From contig JBAVVD010000062.1 of NCBI GenBank assembly GCA_049697115.1, positions 1 to 54,970 of the forward strand: DNA of 54,970 bases, written 5' to 3'. The notes under the pieces are model-generated. The model was given only the letters and a program-made list of their open reading frames with translations. It was not told the origin of the DNA and ran no database searches. The position numbers were made by a program, and so were the translations under genes. Shown here piece by piece: positions 43,874 to 52,230 of this stretch; the stretch's first letter is position 1, and each line of letters opens with the position of its first letter. The DNA is from JBAVVD01 sp049697115. GTDB taxonomy: Bacteria; Acidobacteriota; Aminicenantia; Aminicenantales; UBA4085.

Positions 43874-44033
43874 TTTTCCGTTAGGGGTGCTTTTTACGCT
43901 GAGCGCGGAAAGCTGAGACCATACCCTTTGAACCTGACCTGGGTCATTCCAGCGGAGGAAAACGGAAGGGAGCGGAACGATGGAAGCCGTTTTCCTGACG
44001 CGCGGAGAGCGCTCTCGGGAAAACGGTTTTTTT
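43874..44033 (+). promoter_or_regulatory. TPP (thiamine pyrophosphate) riboswitch with terminator/antiterminator switch
   Basis: Contains the THI-box hallmarks: GGGGTGC at 43884-43890, CTGAGA at 43913-43918, ACCCTTTGAACCTGA at 43923-43937 and CTGGGTCATTCCAGCGGAGG after it. P1 pairs 43876-43882 with 43961-43967. The P1 3' side (GGAAAACGG, 43957-43965) is also a perfect complement of CCGTTTTCC (43987-43995), the 5' arm of the terminator. So TPP binding frees the terminator, and without TPP the antiterminator forms. It controls thiM, thiE and thiL. Confidence 0.93.
43987..44033 (+). terminator. Intrinsic terminator of the TPP riboswitch
   Basis: CCGTTTTCC (43987-43995) pairs with GGAAAACGG (44018-44026) around an internal GC-rich loop, followed by seven T (44027-44033). 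The thiM ATG is 35 bases further on. Confidence 0.85.
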
Positions 44034-44067
44034 ATTTCTGGCGTCATTTGCGCTCTGGAGGTGTCAA

Positions 44068-44877
44068 ATGTCCATGATGGATTCCAAATCTGTCTGGGAG
44101 GATGTCCAGCGTATCCGAACCGGAGCGCCGCTTGTGCACAACATTACCAATTATGTTGTGATGAACACGACAGCCAACGCACTCCTGTCCATCGGGGCTT
44201 CTCCCGTCATGGCCCATGCGGTGGAGGAAGTGGAAGAAATGGTGGCCATAGCCCATGCTCTTGTGATCAATATAGGGACGTTGAGCGCGCCCTGGATTGC
44301 CTCCATGCTGAAAGCCGCCCGGGCGGCCAGGGAGCGGGGGATTCCGGTTGTCCTTGATCCAGTTGGAGCCGGCGCCACAAGTCTTCGAACGGCAACAGCG
44401 CTTCGTCTGTTGAAAGAAGCTCCGCCGGCGGTCATTCGGGGTAATGCCTCTGAGATCAGGGCACTCTGTTATGCCGAAGGGGAAACAAAAGGCGTGGATA
44501 GCCGGCATGAAGCCGAAGCGGCACTGGAGGCGGCGCAAAAGCTCTCCAGCCAGTTCAACTGCACGGTGAGCGTGAGCGGCCCTGTGGATCTGATTCTCCA
44601 TAAAGAATCTCTCTTCCGGGTTGCCAATGGACATCCCTTGATGCCCCGGGTCACCGGACTTGGCTGCACGGCCTCTGCCCTGACCGGAGCATTTGTGGCT
44701 GTGAACCCCTCATCCTTTCAGGGAGCGGCTCATGCGATGGCGGTCATGGGCATTGCTGGAGAGATGGCCGCAGAGCGGTCGGCCGGGCCGGCAAGCTTTC
44801 AAATGAATTTTCTTGATGCGCTCTACAGCCTCACCGAAGAAGACATCCGGAAGCGCCTGAAAGTGGAATCCTCTTGA
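44068..44877 (+). CDS. thiM: Hydroxyethylthiazole kinase
   Basis: Phosphorylates hydroxyethylthiazole in thiamine salvage. The 269-residue product has VHNITNYVVMNTTANALL, VVLDPVGAGAT, GNASEI and TGLGCTASALTGAF. It follows the riboswitch and overlaps thiE. With thiE and thiL it makes TPP from HET-P and HMP-PP. No thiD or thiC is in the window. Confidence 0.95.
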   Translation: MSMMDSKSVWEDVQRIRTGAPLVHNITNYVVMNTTANALLSIGASPVMAHAVEEVEEMVAIAHALVINIGTLSAPWIASMLKAARAARERGIPVVLDPVGAGATSLRTATALRLLKEAPPAVIRGNASEIRALCYAEGETKGVDSRHEAEAALEAAQKLSSQFNCTVSVSGPVDLILHKESLFRVANGHPLMPRVTGLGCTASALTGAFVAVNPSSFQGAAHAMAVMGIAGEMAAERSAGPASFQMNFLDALYSLTEEDIRKRLKVESS

Positions 44878-45530
44878 AAAAAGTCCCGGATTTGAGACTC
44901 TATCTTGTGACCGACCGGAGGCTCTGCCTTGGCTGCCCGTTTGAGAAAATGATTGAGGCGGCTTTACGAGGTGGAGTGACAGCCGTCCAACTGCGCGAGA
45001 AGGAGTGTTCCACCCGCGAATTTGTGATGACGGCGAAGCGGGTCCAGGAAGTGTTGAAGTCCTTTCATGTGCCTCTAATCATTAATGACCGTGTGGATGT
45101 GGCCCTGGCTGTCGGTGCCGAGGGCGTCCATTTAGGACAGATGGACATGCCTTACAGGGAAGCGCGGAAATTGATGGGGCCGAAGGCCATTATCGGGCTT
45201 TCCGTGGAGACACTCGAACAGGCTCTTGAAGTGGAAGACTGGGATGTGGATTATCTCGGCGTCAGTCCCATTTTTCCCACGCCGACGAAAACGGATACCC
45301 TCTCAGAGTGGGGGATTGAAGGATTGAGAACCCTGCGGTCTCGTTCCCGCCATATGCTGATCGCCATCGGGGGAATCCATCCGGCGAACGCCGCCCAGGT
45401 CATGGAAGCGGGCGCAGACGGGATTGCCGTTGTATCCGCCATTTGCGCGGCGGCTGACCCGGAAGAGGTTTCCCGCCAATTGCGGAGGATTGTCGAGCGC
45501 ACGGTGTCAGACAGTCCGGGAGATCGATGA
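44874..45530 (+). CDS. thiE: Thiamine-phosphate synthase
   Basis: Joins HMP-PP and HET-P to thiamine phosphate. The 218-residue TIM-barrel protein has LYLVTDRR, NDRVDVALAVGAEGVHLGQ and GVSPIFPTPTKTD. The start is TTG, overlapping the thiM stop (TTGA). Its end overlaps thiL by four bases. Confidence 0.94.
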   Translation: MKKVPDLRLYLVTDRRLCLGCPFEKMIEAALRGGVTAVQLREKECSTREFVMTAKRVQEVLKSFHVPLIINDRVDVALAVGAEGVHLGQMDMPYREARKLMGPKAIIGLSVETLEQALEVEDWDVDYLGVSPIFPTPTKTDTLSEWGIEGLRTLRSRSRHMLIAIGGIHPANAAQVMEAGADGIAVVSAICAAADPEEVSRQLRRIVERTVSDSPGDR

Positions 45531-46555
45531 TGAAAATAACGGAACTCGGTGAGTTTGGCCTGATCCGCCGCTTTTCGCCGCCGTTTCTTCATCACCTTCC
45601 GAAAAGGATCGTCGGCATCGGCGATGACTGTGCGATTGTTCCGTGGGAAAAACAGGCGGCTCTCCTGGTGACCACCGATATGCTTGTTGAGAACGTCCAC
45701 TTTTTACGGGCGAAAATTCCTCCACAGGACCTTGGCTATAAGGCCCTGGCCGTGAACCTCAGCGATATTGCGGCGATGGGAGGGGTGCCGGAATATGCGT
45801 TTCTGTCCATGGCCATTCCCTCTGGGATTGAAGTTCAATGGCTGGATGAATTCTTCCGGGGGCTGCGGGAGCTTGCGGAAAAAGAAAACGTCCGCCTGCT
45901 GGGCGGCGATACAACAGGCGCGCCCGTTCATCTCGTCATCAATGTCGCTGTGAGCGGAATCGTCCATCCGGACCGGGCAAAATTTCGTTCAACGGCTCGG
46001 CCTTCGGATGTCATCTGCGTGACCGGATATGTGGGGGATTCCGGAGGCGGGCTCAGGATACTCCTTGAAGACCGGGCTCTTCTTGACGACGAAATGTATC
46101 TTGTCCGCCAGCACCATCGGCCGCGGCCGCACCTGGCCGAGGGAGCCTGGCTGGCGGCTCAGGAAGGGGTTCATGCCATGATGGACATTTCCGACGGGAT
46201 TGACTCCGACATCCGGCGGATCATGGAAAGTTCGGAGTGCGGGGCGGATATCCATCTGGAGCGACTGCCCACATCCGGGCCGCTTCAGCGGTCTTCTGAG
46301 AAATATCAGTGGAATCTCGAAGAACTGGCGGCCGCTGGAGGAGAAGATTACTGCCTGCTGGCAACCGTCAAAGCCAAACAGTTCCCACGGATTGCCGGGC
46401 AATTCGAGCGCCGGTTCGGCAGGCCTCTGGTTGATGTCGGTGCGATTACCGGAAGAGAGATGGGATTGAGATATTTCCGGCAGAAAAAGCACGTGAGGCT
46501 TCGGGGCCGGGGCTTTGACCACTTCAGAGGAAACCCGATTGTCCCACAGCGGTAG
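45527..46555 (+). CDS. thiL: Thiamine-monophosphate kinase
   Basis: Phosphorylates thiamine phosphate to the active TPP. The 342-residue product has GIGDDCAIV, LGGDTTGAP, and MDISDGIDSDIRRIMESS. ATG 45527 overlaps thiE; ATG 45530 is a second option. It is last in the riboswitch-controlled operon. Confidence 0.95.
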   Translation: MMKITELGEFGLIRRFSPPFLHHLPKRIVGIGDDCAIVPWEKQAALLVTTDMLVENVHFLRAKIPPQDLGYKALAVNLSDIAAMGGVPEYAFLSMAIPSGIEVQWLDEFFRGLRELAEKENVRLLGGDTTGAPVHLVINVAVSGIVHPDRAKFRSTARPSDVICVTGYVGDSGGGLRILLEDRALLDDEMYLVRQHHRPRPHLAEGAWLAAQEGVHAMMDISDGIDSDIRRIMESSECGADIHLERLPTSGPLQRSSEKYQWNLEELAAAGGEDYCLLATVKAKQFPRIAGQFERRFGRPLVDVGAITGREMGLRYFRQKKHVRLRGRGFDHFRGNPIVPQR

Positions 46556-46601
46556 CTGACGGAGTCCCATTTCCTGAAGCGGACGGAATACGAATCTCCG
46601 T

Positions 46602-47057
46602 TTATTTGGATTTGGATTTCTTTTTGGCCGCCTGAATTTTTTTGTCCGTAATGTTCAGAATGTCCTGAACGGTGATTTTTTCGAAATAGTCTTTCAGGAG
46701 CTGTGTGGCTTCTTTCCAGATTTCGAATGTTCCGCAGGTTTTGATGCGGTCACAGAATGTCTCATCCTCAGCGCATTCAACCAGGCTGCAGGAGCCTTCA
46801 AGGGACTGGAGGATGTCACACACTTTGATTTCGGAGGGGCGCCGGGCCAGGCAGTAACCGCCTCCCGCTCCCCGTATACTTTTCACCAGCCTGTTGATTT
46901 TGAGGGGAATGATGATCTGCTCGAGGTACCGGATGGATATGCCTTCATCATTAGACACGTTCTTGAGGATGACGGCTTCATTTCCGGCATTGTAATGGCG
47001 GGCGAGATTGACCATCAATCGGGTTCCATACCGGCCTTTCGTAGAGAGTTTAATCAT
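46602..47057 (-). CDS. Rrf2 family transcriptional regulator, likely Fe-S containing
   Basis: A 151-residue winged-helix protein (MIKLSTKGRYGTRLMVNLA, then GISIRYLEQII, VKSIRGAGGGYCLAR). The segment CSLVECAEDETFC with a later Cys gives three to four Cys positioned as in IscR-like members that sense Fe-S or redox state. It is followed by a Lys-rich tail. The promoter and a tandem repeat upstream suggest autoregulation. Targets are unknown. Confidence 0.88.
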   Translation of the reverse strand: MIKLSTKGRYGTRLMVNLARHYNAGNEAVILKNVSNDEGISIRYLEQIIIPLKINRLVKSIRGAGGGYCLARRPSEIKVCDILQSLEGSCSLVECAEDETFCDRIKTCGTFEIWKEATQLLKDYFEKITVQDILNITDKKIQAAKKKSKSK

Positions 47058-47097
47058 CTATAACTCCTTTCTTCCAGGATATGTATTCCGTTCTGCC

Positions 47098-47126
47098 ATC
47101 ATAGCGCAGAAAAAAATTAATTTCAA
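47098..47126 (-). promoter_or_regulatory. Promoter of the Rrf2 gene
   Basis: Minus-strand TTGAAA (47126-47121), a 17-base spacer and TATGAT (47103-47098). Start about 35 bases before the ATG. Confidence 0.55.
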
Positions 47127-47130
47127 CACA

Positions 47131-47148
47131 AATTTATAGAATTTATAG
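47131..47148 (-). repeat. Tandem 9-bp direct repeat upstream of the Rrf2 promoter
   Basis: AATTTATAG occurs twice in a row at 47131-47139 and 47140-47148, just upstream of the -35. A 9-bp period and this location fit a binding site for the regulator itself or another activator. Confidence 0.4.
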
Positions 47149-47463
47149 GCTTTATGAAGAATAAGGAGTATACCCCAAGCCCAATGACCTCATGTTTTTC
47201 ACGGTTTTGGATACGTTCCTGATCTCCAAAAAAGCTTCGAAACTTGACATCCCTTCGCAGCCTGTGATACAAATCAACCAAGGAAGAGGAAGGCGATGTA
47301 TGATTCTGGAAGCGGGAAATCCTATCATACAAAGAAGAAATTTTTTGCCTTTAACAATCCTCAAGAACAGAATGAATAGCCGGGGGAAAAAACAATAGTA
47401 CCTCTTGCTGGTTTACATGGCCGGCCTGGAAGGGAATGGTGTCAGTCCCTTCGGGATAGGTAT

Positions 47464-47479
47464 TAGGAGCTGGCTCCTA
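47464..47479 (+). promoter_or_regulatory. 16-bp palindrome upstream of the histidine kinase
   Basis: TAGGAGC, TG, GCTCCTA: 7-base arms, perfect inverted repeat, about 35 bases before the start. Could be an operator or a short RNA hairpin near the ribosome binding site. Confidence 0.35.
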
Positions 47480-47513
47480 TACTTAGTTGTAATCGGTTTA
47501 AGGAGGCGCTGTG

Positions 47514-49502
47514 ATGGAAGACAGACGCAAGAAGCTTAAAACCGAAAAAAACACGATTGGAAGAACTGAACGGTCCGGCTTAAACCCGGAAAAACCCTTG
47601 AAAATCGAGCAGGAGAGGACGATGCATGCCCAGCATGAAACTCAGAAGTGGTTTCGTGCCAATCTATACAGCATCGGCGATGCGGTCGTCACAACTGACC
47701 GAGAGGGCCGAGTGCGGCAGATGAACCCTACCCACCGCAAACGGGCGGAGGAGACGCTGCGGGAGAGCGAGGAGAAATACCGCCAGATAGTATCCACTTC
47801 AACCGATGCGATCATAATCTTTGAGGCGAAGGCGAAAAATTTCGTTGAGGTCAATAAAGCCGCAGAAAGTCTGTACGGATATAGCAGAGAAGAATTCTTG
47901 AAGATGAATATTTTAACTATCACCGGAGAGGAAAAAAAGACCAAGGAAAGCTTTGAAAAGGTCCCTCGAGGTGAGCTTGACCTTGTCCCCGTTCGCTATC
48001 ACAAAAAAAAGGACGGAACCGTTTTTCCAGTAGAGATTTCTGCCAGTCAGTTCAAGGTCCGCGACCGGACCTTTGTTTGTGGAGTGGTCAGGGACATCAC
48101 CGAGCGCAAGCGGGCCGAAAAAACGCTGCAGGAGTCGGAAGAAAAATACCGCCATCTCTTTGAGGAAGCACTGGATGCCATCCTCGTCGCGTCTGCTGAG
48201 ACGGGCATAATAATAGACTGCAATCGGGCGGCCACTCTGCTCTGGGGCCGAGAGAAATCAGAACTTGTGGGCCAGCACCAGCGCACACTCCACCCCCCAG
48301 AGGAAATAGAAGGCGGATTCTCCTGGACCTTTCAACAGCATCTCCGGGAAAAAGAAGGGCAAGTGCTCGAAGCGCAGATTGTGACCAAGAACGGGGAAAT
48401 TAGAGGCGTGGAAATCATGGCCAATGTCTTTGAGCTAGGTGGCCGGCGACTTATTCAGGGGATATTCCACGACATCACCGAACGCAAGCGGGCGGAGGAG
48501 GCGCTGCGCGTGAGCGAACAGAGGCTGAAAGAAGCCCAGCGGTTGGGCCGAATCGGGCACTGGGAGTTCGATCTGGAAACACGGCAGATATACTGGTCGG
48601 ACATGGTGTTCGCTATCTATGAGCGCGACCCGAAGCTCGGACCACCCACCGAGGAGGAGGAGGCGGCGTACTACTCACCCGAGGATGCCAAAAAGCTACG
48701 CGACTGCGCTCAAACCACCATCGAAACGGGCGAGCCCTATGAGATTGATGTTTCTTTAAGGTTGCCGGGAGGTAAGTTCGTAAATGTCGTTGCGATAGGG
48801 ACTCCCATAAAGGATTCCAGGGGGCGCATCACCAGGCTTATGGGAACTGTTCAGGACATTACTGAACGCAAACGGACGGAGAACCAGATTCGAAGCCTGC
48901 TGAATGATAAAGAAGTGATGCTCCGGGAAATCCACCACCGGGTGAAGAACAACTTGCAGATCATCTCCAGCCTTCTCAATCTTCAGGCCCGGCAGGTCAA
49001 GAACAAGAAGCTGCAGGCTTTGTTCAGAGAAAGTCAATCCCGGATCAAATCCATGGCCCTTGTGCATGAGAGCTTTTATAAATCGAAGGATATGAGCCAC
49101 ATCGACCTTTCCATTTATATCGAGAAGATAACCACTCATCTCCTGGCTTTCTTCAAGGCCGATGCCAAAGCTATCCGGCTCAGAATGGACACCGAGCCCA
49201 TCGAAATTGACATCAACAGGGCGATTCCCTGCGGGCTGATCTTGAACGAGTTGATCTCCAACTCTTTGCAGCATGCTTTTCCCGGGAACCAGGAGGGCGA
49301 GATCACGGTAAGCCTGCGCACGAGGGAATCCGGAAAGTATTTACTGAGCGTGAAAGACTCGGGGATCGGTTTTCCCGAGGATCTGGATTTCCGGAATACG
49401 GAATCCTTGGGGATGCAGATCGTCATGAACTTGATCAATCAGATCGAGGGATCGATCGAATTCCATAGAGAACAGGGAACAGAATTTATCATCATGTTTT
49501 AA
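47514..49502 (+). CDS. Orphan multi-PAS sensor histidine kinase (HisKA_2 type)
   Basis: A 662-residue protein without transmembrane segments. It has a shortened PAS at about 50-70 (SIGDAVVTTDREGRVRQMNP runs straight into the RKRAEETL linker), three full PAS domains (about 85-200, 215-330, 345-455), then a HisKA_2 domain with REIHHRVKNNLQIISSLLNL (His near 474) and an HATPase_c domain with ELISNSLQHAFPG and DSGIGFPEDL. It is a soluble sensor with no response regulator nearby. ATG 47514 follows AAGGAGG. Confidence 0.88.
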   Translation: MEDRRKKLKTEKNTIGRTERSGLNPEKPLKIEQERTMHAQHETQKWFRANLYSIGDAVVTTDREGRVRQMNPTHRKRAEETLRESEEKYRQIVSTSTDAIIIFEAKAKNFVEVNKAAESLYGYSREEFLKMNILTITGEEKKTKESFEKVPRGELDLVPVRYHKKKDGTVFPVEISASQFKVRDRTFVCGVVRDITERKRAEKTLQESEEKYRHLFEEALDAILVASAETGIIIDCNRAATLLWGREKSELVGQHQRTLHPPEEIEGGFSWTFQQHLREKEGQVLEAQIVTKNGEIRGVEIMANVFELGGRRLIQGIFHDITERKRAEEALRVSEQRLKEAQRLGRIGHWEFDLETRQIYWSDMVFAIYERDPKLGPPTEEEEAAYYSPEDAKKLRDCAQTTIETGEPYEIDVSLRLPGGKFVNVVAIGTPIKDSRGRITRLMGTVQDITERKRTENQIRSLLNDKEVMLREIHHRVKNNLQIISSLLNLQARQVKNKKLQALFRESQSRIKSMALVHESFYKSKDMSHIDLSIYIEKITTHLLAFFKADAKAIRLRMDTEPIEIDINRAIPCGLILNELISNSLQHAFPGNQEGEITVSLRTRESGKYLLSVKDSGIGFPEDLDFRNTESLGMQIVMNLINQIEGSIEFHREQGTEFIIMF

Positions 49503-49989
49503 AAAGAGGATCTCTTCCATTTCGTGTGGGTCCATTATGCGCGGAGTCCGAAATGCCCTTGCTCCCGCGAGGGTTTTTAACGCTGTTCCCCCTTCATCTT
49601 CTCGGCGCTGCGGAACTCGCACCGAAACAGAGGCGATTTCTTTGATTTATGCCATCCGTTCTGAATCGCGACCGACTGGGGCGGAATGATCACAGGTGGG
49701 AAATCGTTTTAAGGCAATCTTTGGTCATTTTCCTGAGCCGCCTGTCAGGATTCCCCTTAACCTCCTCTCTCTCGAATAAACAGATGATGACCAGATCGTC
49801 TTTCCGTCCCCTGTGTCCACCATTTCGACTGTCAGTGCCCTATCACAAAGGGATGAACTCCAGATGTCTCCACCTGTCTTGACACTCTCCTCCTATGGTT
49901 GTATCCTAGCGTTTCATTCAGTCAATAAAGAAATTTTTGTGAGAAGGGAAGAACGCCGAGGCGGAGAAATCAGATTGAAAGAATTCTGA
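49503..49989. other. 487-bp intergenic region before iorA
   Basis: Contains a 32-base stretch (49559-49590) that matches 25 of 32 bases with 15455-15486, and the iorA promoter near its end. No coding frame with family features was seen. Confidence 0.45.
49879..49907 (+). promoter_or_regulatory. Promoter of iorA-iorB-ACD operon
   Basis: TTGACA at 49879-49884, 17 bases, TATCCT at 49902-49907. Leader of about 75 bases to ATG 49990, whose ribosome-binding site is weak. Confidence 0.5.
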
Positions 49990-51588
49990 ATGAAAAGTGA
50001 AATCTTACTTGGAAATGAAGCCGTGGCCCTTGGAGCCATCCATGCCGGCCTGAGCGCGGCTTATTCTTATCCGGGAACTCCGGCCTCAGAAATAATGGAA
50101 TATCTCATCCGGTCCTCAGAAAGAGGAAAGAAATTTCTCGCCTCCTGGTCCGTGAATGAGAAAGTCGCCTGTGAAGAGGCTCTCGGCGTCTCGTTTGCCG
50201 GTAAAAGGGCGCTGGTTTCAATGAAGCATGTCGGATTGAATGTCGCCGCCGATCCTTTCATGAGCTCAGCCCTGACCGGAGCCAACGGCGGCTTTGTGGT
50301 CGTAGTCGCGGACGACCCGGGCATGCACAGTTCCCAGAACGAGCAGGACAGCCGCTTCTATGCCCAGTTCGCCCAGATTTTTTGTTTCGAGCCGTCCAGC
50401 CATCAAGAAGCCTATGACATGACAGGACAGGCCTTTGACCTTTCAGAGCGATTGGGCATTCCGGTGATGGTCCGGATGGTCACGCGGCTCTCCCACAGCC
50501 GCTCGACTGTCTTGTCCCGTCCGCCGCGCAAACAGAACGAACTCCGTTACGGCGCACGGCAGAGCTGGACGCTTTTGCCTGTCAATGCCCGCGTTCTGTA
50601 TAAGAATATCCTGGAAAAGCAGGCCGAGTTCCTCCAAACAGCGAACGAGTCAAAATTCAACAGCCTTGAACTCAATGAAAACGACCGTTCCTTGGGGATC
50701 ATCGCTTCCGGCATCGCTTACAACTATGTGAGGGAGAACTATAAGGATGCTTCCCGGAAGCCTTCCATCCTGAAAATATCAACCTGGCCCATTCCGGAAA
50801 GCCTGGCGGCAGAGCTCATCCGCCGCGTGGAGACCATTCTTGTGGTCGAGGAAGGCTATCCTCTGATTGAGAAGAGTATCAAAGGTCTGTCCGGGATGAG
50901 CGGGAAGACCCTAATTGGAAAACTGAGCGGGAATCTTCCGCTTTCCGGAGAACTCTCACCGGAGATCGTCCGCAAGGCGCTGAAGATCGAGCCGCTCAAG
51001 ACGCAGAGCCTTGGAGATTTCAAGATGGCCGCCAGGCCGCCCCAGCTCTGCCAGGGATGTCCCCACGCCGACACTTTCCGTGCATTGAACAAGGCCCTGG
51101 AGGGCTATCCTCAGGCCAACGTTTTCAGCGACATCGGATGTTATACGCTGGCCTATTTCCCGCCCTACAATGCTCTCAACACCTGCGTCTGTATGGGCGC
51201 CAGCATCGGCATGGCCAGGGGAGGGGCGGAGGTTGGCATATACCCGTCCGTCGCCGTGATCGGCGATTCGACTTTCGGCCATTCCGGAATAACTCCGCTT
51301 CTCGGAGCTGCGGCTTTCAACACGGATATGACCGTCCTCATTCTGGATAACTGCACGGTGGCCATGACCGGGGGCCAGCCGAGTTTTGCCACGGGTGAAC
51401 GGCTGTTGAAAATTATCGAAGGCGTGGGAGTCGCCAGGGAGCATATCCGGACGATCGAGCCGCTCCCAAAAAATTTCGAGCAGAACGCCCGGATAATCAA
51501 AGAGGAAATCGCCTACAGAGGGCTTTCCGTGGTCGTGGCCGTAAGGGAGTGTATCCAGGAAGTCCGCAAGAAGAAAAGGAGCGAGTAA
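49990..51588 (+). CDS. iorA: Indolepyruvate ferredoxin oxidoreductase alpha subunit, lacking the ferredoxin domain
   Basis: Oxidatively decarboxylates aryl pyruvates to aryl-acetyl-CoA. The 532-residue chain has the pyrimidine-binding part (SYPGTPASEIMEYL) and the TPP-binding part with CQGCPHADTF (near 355) and GDSTFGHSGITPL. Typical IorA is ~600 residues with a C-terminal 2x[4Fe-4S] ferredoxin domain; here it ends RECIQEVRKKKRSE without it. So electrons must go to another partner or the family is a related one. It overlaps iorB by one base. Confidence 0.88.
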   Translation: MKSEILLGNEAVALGAIHAGLSAAYSYPGTPASEIMEYLIRSSERGKKFLASWSVNEKVACEEALGVSFAGKRALVSMKHVGLNVAADPFMSSALTGANGGFVVVVADDPGMHSSQNEQDSRFYAQFAQIFCFEPSSHQEAYDMTGQAFDLSERLGIPVMVRMVTRLSHSRSTVLSRPPRKQNELRYGARQSWTLLPVNARVLYKNILEKQAEFLQTANESKFNSLELNENDRSLGIIASGIAYNYVRENYKDASRKPSILKISTWPIPESLAAELIRRVETILVVEEGYPLIEKSIKGLSGMSGKTLIGKLSGNLPLSGELSPEIVRKALKIEPLKTQSLGDFKMAARPPQLCQGCPHADTFRALNKALEGYPQANVFSDIGCYTLAYFPPYNALNTCVCMGASIGMARGGAEVGIYPSVAVIGDSTFGHSGITPLLGAAAFNTDMTVLILDNCTVAMTGGQPSFATGERLLKIIEGVGVAREHIRTIEPLPKNFEQNARIIKEEIAYRGLSVVVAVRECIQEVRKKKRSE

Positions 51589-52178
51589 TGCCGGGCCGAA
51601 AGAAGCAGGATATCATTCTGGCAGGCGTCGGGGGACAGGGCATCCTCTCCATCGCTTTTGTCATTGACCATGCGGCCATCAAGGAAGGCCTGAACATCAA
51701 ACAGGCGGAAGTCCACGGCATGGCCCAGCGGGGAGGAGCGGTCCAGTCTCATCTGAGAATTTCCAGCGGTCCGGTCTTCAGCGACCTTGTTCCCAGAGGC
51801 GAGGCGGACATGATTCTCAGCGTTGAACCTCTGGAGGCGCTCCGGTATCTGGACTATCTTCATCCCGAAGGAATGGTCATCACCAGCAGCGCGGCGTTCG
51901 CCAATATTCCCGACTATCCTCCTCTTGAGACGGTCCTGGAGAGAATTCGCCAGGTCAAAAGGCGCATTATTGTGGACTCGGAAAAACTGGCCAGAGAAGC
52001 GGGCTCCTCGAAGTCGCAGAACATGGTCATGCTCGGGGCCGCCTCGAAGTATTTGATCGTGAGCGAAGAGAGTCTGCGGGAGTTCATCCGGGTGCTTTTT
52101 GCTTCGAGGGGAGATCAACTCGTCGAGACCAACTTCCGGGCTTTTCAACTGGGCCGGGATGCGGCCGATGAAAAGTGA
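51588..52178 (+). CDS. iorB: Indolepyruvate ferredoxin oxidoreductase beta subunit
   Basis: The small (gamma-like) subunit of the oxidoreductase, 196 residues. It starts with DIILAGVGGQGILSIAFVID, has KQAEVHGMAQRGGAVQSHLR and ends in the usual pocket region. Start ATG follows AAAAGGAG and overlaps the iorA stop. It lies between iorA and the ACD. Confidence 0.9.
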   Translation: MPGRKKQDIILAGVGGQGILSIAFVIDHAAIKEGLNIKQAEVHGMAQRGGAVQSHLRISSGPVFSDLVPRGEADMILSVEPLEALRYLDYLHPEGMVITSSAAFANIPDYPPLETVLERIRQVKRRIIVDSEKLAREAGSSKSQNMVMLGAASKYLIVSEESLREFIRVLFASRGDQLVETNFRAFQLGRDAADEK

Positions 52179-52230
52179 TGTGTTCTGGGCCTATTGACTT
52201 TTCGCAAATAACGAAATAGCGGAGCCAGTG

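Larger units (their letters stand above)
47058..47510. other. 453-bp intergenic region between the Rrf2 gene and a histidine kinase
   Basis: It contains the Rrf2 promoter, the tandem repeat and a 16-bp palindrome (47464-47479) near the kinase gene. Two short frames in the middle have no family resemblance and are treated as noise. Confidence 0.5.

Noticed and set aside
47192..47398. 68-codon frame in the intergenic region before the histidine kinase
   Set aside because: No ribosome binding site, no homology features, and an overlapping frame on the other strand is equally open.
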